NCBI GenBank assembly: GCA_001724265.1
Contig: MEDY01000315.1
Span: 1-35,810 of the forward strand
Direction of reading: 5' to 3'
DNA: 35,810 nt
From: Rhizaria sp. SCN 62-66
Taxonomy: Eukaryota; Rhizaria, unplaced
The notes under the pieces were generated by a model. The model searched no databases and was not told the DNA's origin. It was given only the letters and a program-made list of their open reading frames with translations. A program made the position numbers and the translations under genes. Positions 1-10,900 of the stretch are shown here, piece by piece (position 1 is the first letter of the stretch; each line of letters begins with the position of its first letter).

Positions 1-164
1 AGTATGATGTATGATGAAGATATCGAAAATTATTATGACAACGAGGTTAAATGTAGTGAACATTCAGTTTGTTAGAACGAAGTGGTGGCAGTGGACAGCT
101 TGTGGACTAACTGACCTTCTTTAAATGTGCATTTACACAATTCTACGATTTTCTCTTCATGCAG

Positions 165-261
165 AAACCTCGGACTTGCCCGCAGGGGTTAAGTTTGTAC
201 TTTCCAAGATGGGGAAATTAGATGTAGACGTAGAATTTAAGGAGATGTATGATGTTTATAG
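165..261 (+). CDS. Putative internal exon of an unidentified gene
   Basis: A 97-base segment is bounded by a good acceptor (pyrimidine-rich TTCTCTTCATGCAG ending at 164) and a consensus donor (AG|GTAAGG, intron starting at 262). One frame is open through it and gives a plausible 31-residue peptide with an acidic C-terminal half, including KMGKLDVDVEFKEMYDV. A CTAAC branch-like motif lies near 108. The other two frames contain stops. I do not recognise the peptide. Neighbouring exons would lie left of the window or in the AT-rich region to the right, and I could not join one in phase. An open stretch this short can arise by chance, so the splice sites are the main support. Confidence 0.33.
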
Positions 262-350
262 GTAAGGATACCAAGGAATATGCTCAACTATGCTGTATAT
301 CGAAGACTTTATTGAAGGGAAATAAAAATTAAGTTTGTACTTTCCAAGAT
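189..350 (+). repeat. 22-bp exact direct repeat, two copies
   Basis: The same 22 bases occur at 189-210, inside the putative exon, and at 329-350, in the presumed intron, with start points 140 bp apart. The second copy is followed by unrelated sequence. It looks like a small local duplication of exon sequence. An 11-base match (GATGTATGATG) is also shared between 6-16 and 244-254. Confidence 0.8.
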
Positions 351-1897
351 AAAGCGCCGCACAATTAATTACTGTCACGTGACTGGGGGGCGACCCATGG
401 AAAGAGTTTTGCGGACGGGACTGTAATGCAGAATGTCGGCGGTAACATATATGAGGACCTAAAATAAGTATAATGGAGAAATATCTCACCAAAAAATAAG
501 AAAATGCACAAAAACAGATATTACGATCACACAACTCAGAAAAACCTTGTAGATAAAGGAGCCACCCCTGACACGTCATCGCTCTTTCGATGACTCGCAT
601 ATTACCAATAACAGAAGAAAGATATTTTGAAACAACTATACACCCACTTAGAGGTATTTAAAATGACAACAGTAGTTATGGCAACAACAAATTACAAGAT
701 ATGAAGATAATCATCACGCACAAAGTGTTGAAATCCAAGCTCGCAGCAGCGTGGCTGTGTGCAGCTGCGAAGTAAACCACGTATGAGAAGACGCAGGAGA
801 TCTCGAGTAAATTAATTTGGACGCTTATTGAAAAATTATCAGTTAGATGTTCTTACAATTCCCAGAAAAATGCAGTTCATTGCTATTGAGACTCACACCG
901 TTTGTCACAGCGCAAGATGCTGTCACCGTCGGTTACGCAGCGTGACAGCGTCCAATACCTTTGACCGGAATATAACACAAACGAGGAGCAGATATAGAAC
1001 TGTTGAAGAAGTACCTGGCAAGGCAGCAACTGGACCGATAAAATAGTCTGGCTGTCGCAGAGGACGAGATGTGACCATACCAATACACTTTAGCTCTATT
1101 AATAAGGGTATCTTTATTAGTTCCATGGTTTTTGATCGCGATCGCACACAGTGAAAAATTGACTGAGAAAACCGCTAAATTGACCAGATCTCCGCATAGT
1201 TACGTCATCAGAAATAACAATAGACTATAATGTGTGTATTGGTGATTGAAATGCTGTGCACGAATTCAAACACTGTTGAAACCGCACAAAACCGTGCATA
1301 TTTAGATGTACAATAATGTACAGTACATTGTAAAAAGCAAAGGGCAACCAGTCACACAAGTTAACCTTCCAGTAAGGGGGTTTATGTAGATGGTCAGGGC
1401 GCTGTATACATAATTGATACAAGATAATGGACATCTACATGATGAATGAGCTATAAAATTGCAGTTTTACGATTGAATCCGCTTGTTCATATGCATACAT
1501 GATAATGGACATTTCCGTTATTGTGCGGTTGCTTGTGGGGCCTTTTCGTGTTGCTGCCCGGTTTGTTGGTCGTTCAAATATGTACTTGTACTACATGTAT
1601 TAAAATGTGTTTGCCTGGTTAGGCAAACCAGTTTTATCTTAATAGCAAACAAACACAATAAGTGCCGGAGATAAGGTTGCACACAGGAGGATCGCAATTT
1701 TCCTTAGTTACGGTAACCCTGTGAGTGTACACTGCCCCTACTGCACTTTAAAGAGCATCAAATCGCGCATCAGGCCTAAGTCACACGCACCTCGTTATGT
1801 CCAGTTAAGGGCGCATAGAATGCTAACGTCATCAGGCTTCTCACAGCAAGCTATATCCGTACGTGATCTGTATTACACATATCAATACATTCACACA
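262..1897. other. AT-rich spacer with no supported gene
   Basis: This 1.6 kb is AT-rich and has only short, low-quality open frames on either strand. None has the GC-rich, Ala-rich character of the exons elsewhere. It contains one clear hairpin (1609-1628). A 12-base sequence, GATAATGGACAT, appears twice, near 1422 and 1501. The part next to 1897 is presumably the 3' UTR of the oxygenase gene on the minus strand. Nothing else is recognisable. Confidence 0.6.
1609..1628. repeat. Perfect 8-bp hairpin with GGTT loop
   Basis: GTTTGCCT (1609-1616) and AGGCAAAC (1621-1628) are exact reverse complements around the loop GGTT. It lies about 270 bp beyond the stop of the minus-strand oxygenase gene, so it could be part of a 3' UTR or simply a spacer element. 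No function can be assigned. Confidence 0.6.
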
Positions 1898-3949
1898 TTA
1901 CTCGTCCTTGCCCTGCTCCTTCGCCCGCGCCTGCTCCTGCTCCTGCGCTGCCAGCTGCATGGCGTCCTCGAGCGCATCCTGTGCGTCGCACACGGCGCAC
2001 ACGTGCGCAAGCTCGCCGCGCGCCAGCCGCGACGCATACTCGCTGCTCTTGGCCCACATCACCAAGTTAAGCCGCTCGCCGGTGGCGACGGGCAGCGCGG
2101 CATGGCGCAAGCGGCCCACGTGCACAAAGGCCCAGCCTGCGTCTTGAGTCAAAATGACACCTTCAGGCTCGACCGGCTTAGCCGGCGCATCCTCGCCATC
2201 AGCCGCAGTCGCACTCACGTCGCTGCCGTTGTCCTTGCCCTTCTCGTCTTCCTTACTGTGTGCAATGTGCGCAATGACGCCGACGTCGTTGTGATACTCG
2301 CAGCGGTGTCCGCCCATGTACAGCTCGCCACCAGTAAACGCATTCACCATCCCTGTGGACGCCGCATTCGCGGCAGCGCTGTCGCTGTCAGTGCTAGCGG
2401 CCGTGCTCTTGACGCGGGGCCCGAGGCAGACGTTGAGAGTGATGTGCGAGTCGTCCACGTGCAGTGCCAGGCTGTCCACGTTCGGCCCACCCTGCGCCGG
2501 CAGCGTCACAGCGTTGCGGCCCGCCACAGCGGCGACCGTGCCGTGCTGCTGCGAAAGCGGCTTGACTTCCGTGCCGGACTTATTTTTGGCAACGTATTTG
2601 ACCGTAAAGGAGTACAGCGAGTCGAGTTCAGCAGCGCACTCACTATCACTCAACACAGAGTCACTCTCACTCGCGCTCTTGCTCTTGTTATTATCAGCCT
2701 TCGAGTCTGCGTCAGAGTCGGAGTCGGGCTCTGCGCGCGTGACGACCCAGGAGTAGTACGCTTCGGCCAGCGGTTGCAACACAGCGGCCACGAGGGCGCG
2801 CAGCGGGCCCTCAAAGCCGTAGTGCTGCAGCAGCAGCCCGTAGCGGTTCATCGAGTTCGGCCGCAGCGGCGCAGTCTCCTGTTTCCCATGCACTGCGGCG
2901 CTCGAGTCCGCACTCTGTTCCTGCTGCTGCTGAGCGCTTTGCTGCTGGGCGCGGGCAAGCGTCCAGCGTTCTGCTTCGTCGAGCGCGGCGGCGAGCGTGT
3001 CCGCAAACTCGGGTGTGAAGAGAGGGAACTTGTACACGTTCGCGAACGGTTCCGCAAAGATCTCATCAGGATCCTCTGCAGCCTCGGTCTTAGCGTGCAC
3101 GGACAAGAACAGGCGTTGGTAAGCAGCGATAGACGCGGTGCCGTTGTTCAAAGCGTCCTCGCCGTCGTCCTCGTCGACATCATCCGACTTCTTGTTCGCA
3201 CAGTTGTCATCATCACCGTCGCCGTCAGATTCCTCATCAGTCGTGGCACCGTAGCCGCCTTTGCTCATGCTCTTGCTAACGGGCGCGCCGTCAGGGCCCT
3301 GCGCGGCGCGCCTGCTGTGGCCGAGCAGCGCAGCCTTCTCGCCCAGCAGCCCCTTCAGCGACGCGGCGACGGCGGGGCTGAGGCCGCGGAGCCACGCCGC
3401 GGGGGCCAGCAACGCGCGCGCGGCGGCGGAGCACTCGAGCGGGAACGCGCGGCGCACGGCGGCCAGCTCGGCGGCCGCAGCGGCGCGGCGCGCGTACTCG
3501 GCGCGCTTGTGCTGCTGGAAGGCCTCGATACGGCCCGTGAGGAAGGCGGAGCGCGCGTCCTCGCTGAAGGAGTCGAAGTCGGCGGGGAGCGAGTTGTGGA
3601 CGAAGAGACGAAGCTCTTCCTCCAGTTGCGCCTGCTCGGGATCGTAGTCATCGTCGTCCTCGTCGTCAAGGTCGCCGTGGTCGTGGTCGCAGCAGCCGCC
3701 GGGACCGTGCGCATGGCCGTGGCTGTGGCCGTGGCTGTGACCGTGCTTGTGGTCGTGGTCGCAGTTGTGGCCGTGTGAATGGCTATGAGCGTGCCCGTGA
3801 CCGGCATCGTGGCTGTGCGTGCAATGTGTGTGGGCATCACCGCAGGCGGGCTTTGAGAAAGTAGAAGCCTGGGTGGTGCAAGCTGTGTCGTCGCAGTTGC
3901 CGTCTGGGCAGCATGCTTTGGGATCTTTGCAGCGGTCCGCGCAAGACAT
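1898..3949 (-). CDS. OGFOD2-like 2-oxoglutarate/Fe(II) dioxygenase with Cys/His-rich N-terminus
   Basis: This is an uninterrupted 683-codon frame from ATG (3949-3947) to TAA (1900-1898). The C-terminal half fits the OGFOD2-type 2OG-Fe(II) oxygenases: FPLFTPEFADTL near residue 308, RPNSMNRYG near 363, the Fe-binding HxD as H497/D499 in ALHVDDSHITLNVCLG, the distal histidine H616 and the 2-oxoglutarate-binding R626 in GERLNLVMW. All catalytic ligands are present, so it should be an active hydroxylase; the substrate is unknown. Residues 1-36 are Cys-rich and 38-92 are His-rich (repeated HGHSHGHS), a composition typical of metal chelation. Acidic and Ser-rich inserts near 235-265 and 405-440 interrupt the domain. 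The product is much longer than usual OGFOD2 proteins because of these low-complexity additions. A TAG lies just upstream of the ATG. The enzyme class is well supported; the exact orthologue is less certain. Confidence 0.85.
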   Translation of the reverse strand: MSCADRCKDPKACCPDGNCDDTACTTQASTFSKPACGDAHTHCTHSHDAGHGHAHSHSHGHNCDHDHKHGHSHGHSHGHAHGPGGCCDHDHGDLDDEDDDDYDPEQAQLEEELRLFVHNSLPADFDSFSEDARSAFLTGRIEAFQQHKRAEYARRAAAAAELAAVRRAFPLECSAAARALLAPAAWLRGLSPAVAASLKGLLGEKAALLGHSRRAAQGPDGAPVSKSMSKGGYGATTDEESDGDGDDDNCANKKSDDVDEDDGEDALNNGTASIAAYQRLFLSVHAKTEAAEDPDEIFAEPFANVYKFPLFTPEFADTLAAALDEAERWTLARAQQQSAQQQQEQSADSSAAVHGKQETAPLRPNSMNRYGLLLQHYGFEGPLRALVAAVLQPLAEAYYSWVVTRAEPDSDSDADSKADNNKSKSASESDSVLSDSECAAELDSLYSFTVKYVAKNKSGTEVKPLSQQHGTVAAVAGRNAVTLPAQGGPNVDSLALHVDDSHITLNVCLGPRVKSTAASTDSDSAAANAASTGMVNAFTGGELYMGGHRCEYHNDVGVIAHIAHSKEDEKGKDNGSDVSATAADGEDAPAKPVEPEGVILTQDAGWAFVHVGRLRHAALPVATGERLNLVMWAKSSEYASRLARGELAHVCAVCDAQDALEDAMQLAAQEQEQARAKEQGKDE

Positions 3950-4755
3950 CTAGATCGAAGTGAAAAGAGAGTTCGAAGAGATGTAATAAAGGAATAATAG
4001 TTTACACGTGTGTATGACCAGGTGAAGCGTTTATTCTTAACGTTTTACGATCCTCGTGAGTCTTGGAAGCTTTTTGAGATGTGGCTTTTCAGTCCCAATG
4101 CACGTGGACGCAGTAAGCGTTTGTGGTGAAACGAGCAAAACGGAGTATTTCTGAATAAAATGAGAGTCACAGACAGAGACTGTTAAGAGATAATCAACTT
4201 TGTATTTAGATAACAATGAAATCGAAAAATCAATGTTGAGTCATCCATATCTAGATCTTCTTCGGCAACGGCGAGCATACGTGACATAACCGTGTTAGCG
4301 AGAGAGGGTCTCAAGATATAAGTTTGCAGCCACACAGGGTTACGCATAGCCAACAAGCAGACTCAGTCGGTGAGGGATCGTGTAGAATACACTGACGGAT
4401 CAGCACAGAGAGCAAAATCAAAATAGGACCAATGTCCTGTCTCATCACACTCAAAAGATGCCGCGTAACAAACAGCTTTGGCGCAAATAATGCAATGCAC
4501 AGCAGACATCACAAAGCAAATAGGGACGACGCAAATCGGATAACAAAGAGCAAGAAAGGGGGGAAATGCAAATAAAGGTCGGGACAAACGAATGACAAAA
4601 GGGGATACCATGCAAGGAGAAGGAGTGCAAAAGAGCAAGGAAGAAAAGAGGAACAACATAGACGACCTATACAAGTGTACAAGACTAGAGAAGACGACAG
4701 TAGAACGTCGTACAGAAACATGAGTGGTAGAACCACACAAAGCATCCGTGCTAAA
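3950..4755. other. AT-rich spacer, no gene seen
   Basis: About 800 bp separate the start of the oxygenase gene from the last possible exon of the next minus-strand gene. It should hold the oxygenase promoter at the left and the 3' UTR of the neighbour at the right. Short open frames on both strands encode hydrophobic, low-complexity peptides of AT-rich type and are not credible genes. Confidence 0.55.
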
Positions 4756-6855
4756 TTAGTACACGAAATGAAGAGAAAAAACAACAACACGGTCACACAA
4801 AGGCAGCGCCTTACTCACATCATACATGCACACAAGCATAGAATACGTTGTCGTTATAGTTATCGATATAGGGATAGATATACATCGAGCATCCCTGGCC
4901 TGGCCATCGCAGAAAGAAAGACTCTTATCAGCACAGCAAGCGGCACAAGTAGCAGCTCTAAAAAAGGTCGCAATATACAAGTTAGGACCAGCGTTAGGAG
5001 GACAGGCGTTACAGTGACGATTTTGGGGGAGCTCACCTCCGCAGGCAGGGGCAGCAGCGCGTCTCCTGGACCGTCTCCGCTCTCTCTAGCGCCTCCAGCC
5101 CGGCGGCCAGCACACGCCGCGCCGTGACAAACACCATCGTCACGCGCTCGGCGGCGGCAATGGCCGCGGCGTCGGCGTCCACGCTCGGCAACAGCAGCGC
5201 GGGCGCTTCGCCGCGCGCGCCGACAGCGACTCCTCCCGGCAGTCCGCCCGCGAACGAGTCGCGGCGCTGCAGTGGACTCGCACTGCCGCCGCCGTTACTG
5301 CCGCCGTTGCCGCCGCCACCCGCGACAGAGCTGCCTGGCATAGCAGCAAGGTTGAATGAACCGCGCCGCGACCCCGTACCCCCGCCGCCGCCGCCGGCCG
5401 CCGCACCAGCGCTGGCACCACTGGCAATGTGGGCCGCGAGCGAGGGCGCAATTGCGCGGAATCCGGGCGCCTTAAGCGACGCGTAGGCCTCAAGCTGCTG
5501 CCGCAGCGGCGCGGACTCGAGCACCTGCAACATCGCCCCCATCCGCTCCAAGTCAGTGCGCGCGCCGGCGTCGTCGCCCGCGGTCGCCAGCGCGGCGAGC
5601 GCGCCGGCGTCCTCGGTGTCATTGGCGGCGATGAACGCCGTGTAGGTGGGCGAACCGGCGGTGTAAGAGCCCGCCGCCAGGAACACGCGCTCGCGAAGGT
5701 CGGCGGCGCGCGGCAGCTGCTTGATCGCCGCAGTCAGCCGGGTGGCAGCAGTGGCGACGGTGCCGGCCGCGCGCAGGCGGCTTAGCATGCTCGCCGTGAC
5801 GGCGGGCAGCAGCCCCGCGCTCGCCGACACGGGCGCCGCTGGGACGTTGCGCAGGGCGGGCGAGAGCGGGCGCTTCGAGGTGACGCTGCGGGCGCCCAGA
5901 TGCGCGGCCTCGGCGGCGGCGAGCGTCGCCGCCGGGTGCGAGATGAGCGAGGCAACAGCCGCGTCCCAGGCCGCGAGTACGGGCGCCGCCACGTACGCCA
6001 CGGCCGAGCCCTGCAGCGCGGCGGGCAGCGGCGCGGCCACGGCGGCCTGCATGATGTCCAACAGCCGGATGCGGATGGAGTAGAGCGAGAAGAGTGCGCT
6101 CTCCAGCGTCTCGGGCCACGGAATGGGCGTTTTGTCGACGGTGGAGGCGGCAGCGGCGTGTGATTGCGACTGCGACTGCAACCCCGAGCCGTCGGTATCG
6201 AGCTGGTACGCGCGCCGCAGCGTGCATAGTACAGGGGCGGGGAATGCGGTGACGAAGCGCGGCAGGTGGAGCTGGAGCATGGTGTCGTCGACTTCGTCCT
6301 CAGAGTCAAACTGCGCGCCCATGGCCGTGATGTCGAAGTCGTCGAACAGCAGCGGGCACGTGTCGACCCACTTGGGCAGCACGGCGAGGCAGTCGCACCC
6401 GCCGGGGCAGGCGCGTAGCGGGCCCGGAAGCCAGTCCGCCTGCAGGGGGGCGTCGACGCCGTTCGCGGGCAAAGCGGCAGAGCCAGCGCCAGCACCGGAG
6501 CCGGAGGCGCCCGCGCTACCGGTGTGGTGCGGGTTCAGGGCGGCGGTATTGAAGCTGCCGCCAGAGGCCAGGATCGGACGCGGGCCCGCCGCAGTCGCTG
6601 TGGCTGTGGCAGCGGTGGCAGAGGCGGCGGGGGGATTGACGACGGCGGCGACGGGGTTGTTGGCAATGCTGTTGTTGCTGCTGGTGTTAGAGAGCAGCGA
6701 GAAGGAGAGGATGGGGGACTGCTGGCCAGGGGCCGCGGCGGCGGGCTACAGGATGATAATGAAGGGGCAGAGTGAGAGTTTGTGATGAGTGCGGCTGGGT
6801 GACTCACCGGGATGTAAAAGCAAAAGTCAGTTTTGTAATCGCAAATTGCAGACAT
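4756..6855 (-). CDS. Unrecognised spliced gene, Ala-rich protein with Cys-rich C-terminus
   Basis: The main exon (6745-5037) is open for 569 codons. My model starts at ATG 6855 (MSAICDYKTDFCFYIP), splices GTGAGT...CTGTAG (6807-6746) in phase 0, and leaves the main exon at CGGAG|GTGAGC (intron from 5036). The next acceptor is TTTTTTAG with two CTAAC branch motifs upstream. Two overlapping AGs allow an exon start at 4957 (67-residue tail, TAA at 4756) or at 4955 (tail SCYLCRLLC, TGA at 4928). The main exon alone would end at a TGA that lies inside the donor. The protein has a non-repetitive N-terminal part with WVDTCPLLFDDFDI and QLHLPRFVTAFPAPVLCTL, a helical Ala-rich middle, a Gly-rich stretch and the end CCPCLR, a possible palmitoylation cluster. 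An alternative first exon is Gln-rich (7090-6887, donor GTACGT, also phase 0) but has no ATG. I do not recognise the family. Confidence 0.55.
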
Positions 6856-7940
6856 TTCGAAGCTAAGAGCAGTCCGGAGTACGTACGTTTGCCTTCAAAA
6901 TTGAGGGACGCGGGCCTAACGACGGCGTCCGCTGCACCGGTTGAACCAACTGCTGCTGCGGCTGCTGCGGCTGAGTCTGAGGCTGAGGCTGAGGCTGAGG
7001 CTGTGACAGCTGTTGTTGGGGTTGCTGTTGTTGCTGTTGGCTTGGAGTTTGCCCCTGTGCCCGCGCCTGTTGAGAACGTGTGGCAGTCAAGTGTCATGGG
7101 CGGTTGCAATCATTTTTTTGCCCAGGCAATGGAGGGTGTTCGGAGATGTGGAGTGTTGGTGAGGGCAATGCGGGAAAGAGTGCGTAATCGCACATTTAGA
7201 ACGTATAAAAGTGGCTTAATCGGGGCGTTGCCATATTCGTGTGTTGTTGCAATACGAATGAGTTGCTTTGCAGATGAATAGGTGCAGGGGCAGCGGAAGC
7301 GGAAGTCGATGGCGACAAGGGTCAAACGCATAGATCGGGACGAACCTTAGGCTTGAGAGACGGTGAAGACCGCGGGCCGGCGGGCGGCATTGTAAGGCGT
7401 TAAGAAAACCTCCTTAGGTCGCGGCTATCAACGAGGGTGACTCTTAAACTGCGATTTGGATATTCAGCGGAGGCGTGTTCTGCGGCGACTGAGATAGACA
7501 AGCTAAGAGAGTGCGAGGAGACCGGTGTGAGAGATAGTGGGCATAAAACAGTAAAAATGAAACCAATATTGAGTGGATAGTGAAAAAAATGTACTTCTAT
7601 CCGCGCGCATGTTGTGTGCGAAGACCTGTCAAAGGAATACATTTGAGTGGTGACTCAAGATCCGGGATCACACGAGCGTCTCAGCCAAGATGAGTCACTC
7701 GAGGACAGTCTGAATGATTGAAGAGTTTTAATTAAATCCCCATGAGCCAGGTGTAGCAGGCAGTATTCACACTAAATCACAGACTCCTTGACGGCAATAT
7801 CGACGCGTAACGCTCTTTTAAAATCTCACTTTCTCCTTCCTCACCTGATTTGCTCTCTCACTTCGCTGACCAATAACGGCTAGCAACTACCGCGCCTTCT
7901 AGCCAGCCACCCTGGCCACTTTTGCGCGTCTAGTTTGAAT
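6856..7940. promoter_or_regulatory. Divergent intergenic region with a (GAGGCT)n-like tract
   Basis: This region lies between the starts of the minus-strand unknown gene and the plus-strand giant gene, so both promoters should be here. The left part (about 6949-7045) is an imperfect GCTGCTGCGG / GAGGCT / GTTGTTGCTGTT tract. Read on the minus strand it encodes a Gln/Pro-rich peptide, possibly an alternative upstream exon ending at the GTACGT donor at 6886. The right part (7110-7940) is of intermediate composition with only short open frames. I see no TATA box I would defend. Confidence 0.4.
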
Positions 7941-10900
7941 ATGTTGCCATATGCCCTGTCAGGTACCAATGACAGCGGTTATAACCCGGAGCCATCGCCG
8001 TCGTCTCCTTCTCCGGCGCCATCCTACACTTCGTTCGGCCCGTCCCTGCCTCATCCGTCCTCCGCGTCCCCGCCCCGCCCCGCCTCGCCGACCGCGTCCG
8101 CAGCCACGCCCGCGCCCCCGCTGCCCGCGCTTACCCGCCTGTACTCATCATCGATGTTTCAGAGCTCCGAGGCGGCCGCTCGCGCGCGCGCCACAGCCGC
8201 CGCGCTGCGCCTGCTGGGCGACGCGTCGCAGGGCCCTGCGCGCTTTCTCGCCGCGGTGGCGGAACGACAGCACGAAGAACACGCACGCGCGCTCGCCGCC
8301 GCGCAGGAGGCCTTCCGTCAGCGCGGACAGACGCTTACCGCGTCACGCGCGGGTGCGGGCTCGGCCGCTGCGGCCGGACAGTGTGGCGACGCCGCAGCTA
8401 GCGCCGACGCTGCTGCGACGACAGAGACGCCGTCCAACGTGTCCGCCGCCGCCGCCGCCGCCGCCGCTTCTGTTGGCGCTCTGGTATCGGGCAGCGCGGA
8501 CACTGAGGAGGCCGCTGCGGTGCGGCGCGTGGTTCTGGCCGCGCCGCTGACGTCGGGACTGGCTCGGTTGCGGCACGCGAGGCGCCTCGAGGCGGCGGCG
8601 GCGGCGGGCGCGGCCGAGGCACGGTACAAAGCGCGCGTCACCATGGCCCACACTGGCGGCAAACGCAGCATCGCCTGCGCAGGCGGCTTAGACAGCGCTG
8701 GCTGCTTAAGAGCGGGCATCGGCGCTGGGCTGGGGTTTGGACCAGGCACCAACGACAACGGCGACGATGACAACGACGACGACGATGATCATGATGATGA
8801 TGACGAATCGGGTATCGTCACTGCGGCAACGCTTGTCCGCCGCGCCAGCATTGGCCTCAGCCCCGCTGCGCTCTCCCGCGCCCCTAGTGTGGCGACGAGT
8901 GCGAGTGTGATTGGGTCTGGGGCTGGGACTGGAGGCGGCGGCGGTGGCGGTGGGCCGGCGGCGCTGAGGCCGACGATCGGCAGCCGCATCACGGCCCATG
9001 ACGCGGACGCCGCGCGCGCCGCGGCCGCCGCGACCGCGGCTGCGGTGGCGCGGCTGGCGACCCCGCGCGCGGCGAGCAGCACTCACGCGCGCAGCCAGAA
9101 CAGCGGCGGCGGCAGCGTGGGCAGGGCGTTCACGTTCGGCGCTGATGATGACAACGGTAGCAACAGCAACAACAATAGTATCGGCGACAGTATGGGTGAT
9201 GACAGCCATAGCGACGCTAAAAACAAGAGCGGCAGAAGGGCGGTTACTGGCCAGCGCGCCCGCGCTCTAGCCGTCGCAGCAGCAGCGTTCGTGCTGCCGG
9301 AGTCCGTGGCCAGCGCCGAGCTTTTCCGGTCCACGCTCGTCGCCAAAAATGTAAGTACCCCCTTAGACGCGAGCGAACGCACCACCCCGCCGATTACGCG
9401 TGTGCCCGCAACCAGTTTTGTCGCCAACTTGCACGCCGATGCCGCTACTCCGTCATCCGCGACACCAGCAACGAGCACTGTTGCAGCGCAGAGCTCTGGG
9501 GTGGCGGCTGCTACTGCAGCACGCGCCGCTAGCAGCAGTGCCAGCGCGAGTGCGAGTGTGGGTTCGCAGCTGGATGCGCCTATTGACGACGCATCGGCGC
9601 AAGTGCTTGCGGCGGCGGCAGCGTGGTCGTCGTCGGTCACCGCCGCCGCAAACGAGAGCGGACGGGATCTACGTTACCGGCTCGCCACCGGCACACGCGA
9701 CGGCGACGGCGACGGCAGCAGCAACGGCGGCGGCAGCGCCGCAACACGCGCCGCCGCGGCCGGGAGCGGCTTCGGGGCCGCGGAGCGGATGCTCGCGATG
9801 ACCGGGTCGCTGGTGCGCTCGCCGGTGCCGCTCACGGTCACCGTCCCCGCAGCGAAAACTGTAAAGGCGGGGGCAGCGCCGACGCCTGCAGCTGTGGCCG
9901 GCTCTGCGGCTGCGGCCGGTGACGAGTCGGCGACTGGTGCGACCGCCGCCGCGGGCGAGGGCGAGGCCGAGGCCGAGGGCGAGATGGAGGCAGCCGGGGG
10001 ATGGATGACTGGCGCCGAGGCCGCCGCTGCGTTCTCGCGGTATCTGTACTCGTTGCCCGTTATCCCCAGTCTGCCGGTTGGCGGCCGGGCCGGGGAGCTA
10101 GGCAGTGATTGCGAGGAGCTCAGCAGCAGCGACGGCGATACAAGCGACAGAGACGCCGCCGGTGGCGATGTGGCGGACGCGGTGCAGTTCGATGAGACGA
10201 GAGAGGACGGTGCTGCAGCACAGCAGCAGGACGATGTCATGGTGCGCTGCCCGCTAGACGCCGAGACTGCCGGCGAGTCTCTTGCTTCCGGGAGCATGGC
10301 CGCTTTGTGCAGCGACGGCGGGGCGCTGAGACCCTCTGCGAACGCGCACGTCACCCGTGGAGCGAGCCGCCTCGGTGGCAGCGGCAGCGCCGCCGCTCTC
10401 GCCGTTGACACGCCCGGCGTGAGTCACGGTGACGGCGACAGCGTCAGTGACCGTGATGCCGGTTCTCACAGCAGCATCGACCGCCTTGCCGTGAGCGCAA
10501 GTCTGGCGCAACGCGCGGTGTTAGGCGACAGGAGGCGCAACAGCAGCATCGCGCAGTCGGCCGCTGCGTCACGTCGACACAGTACAATCACAAACAGCAA
10601 GGTCACTGCGGCCGCTTCGTTGGAGCCCACTGCGATGCCCGTGGGCAATGCCGGTGTCACTATTAACGTCACTGCGAGCGCGGTAAATAGCGCTCTCGGC
10701 ACCCCGTTATACTCTACTGCCACAGCAGCGCAAGCGGAAGCTCTTTTTTCGGCCCTCGCCGTGCGCCCGCCGCCCGACCACCGTGCCACCGCCGCCGCAC
10801 TGCGCCGCGCACGCGCACGCGCACACAACAGCAGCAGCCGCAGCGTTAGCTGCGTTACCGCTGTAAACCCGCAGCAGCAAGTGGGCCTTGTCGCGGTCGA

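Noticed and set aside
1721-3778. Long plus-strand open frame opposite the oxygenase gene
   Set aside because: It is antisense to a frame with intact catalytic motifs, begins at GTG, and its Val/Leu/Arg-rich translation is what GC-rich coding DNA produces on the opposite strand.
5139-6495. Long minus-strand frames in other phases, with Arg/Pro-rich translations
   Set aside because: They overlap the main exon 6745-5037 out of phase, are rich in Arg and Pro as expected for shifted GC-rich codons, and have no splice support.
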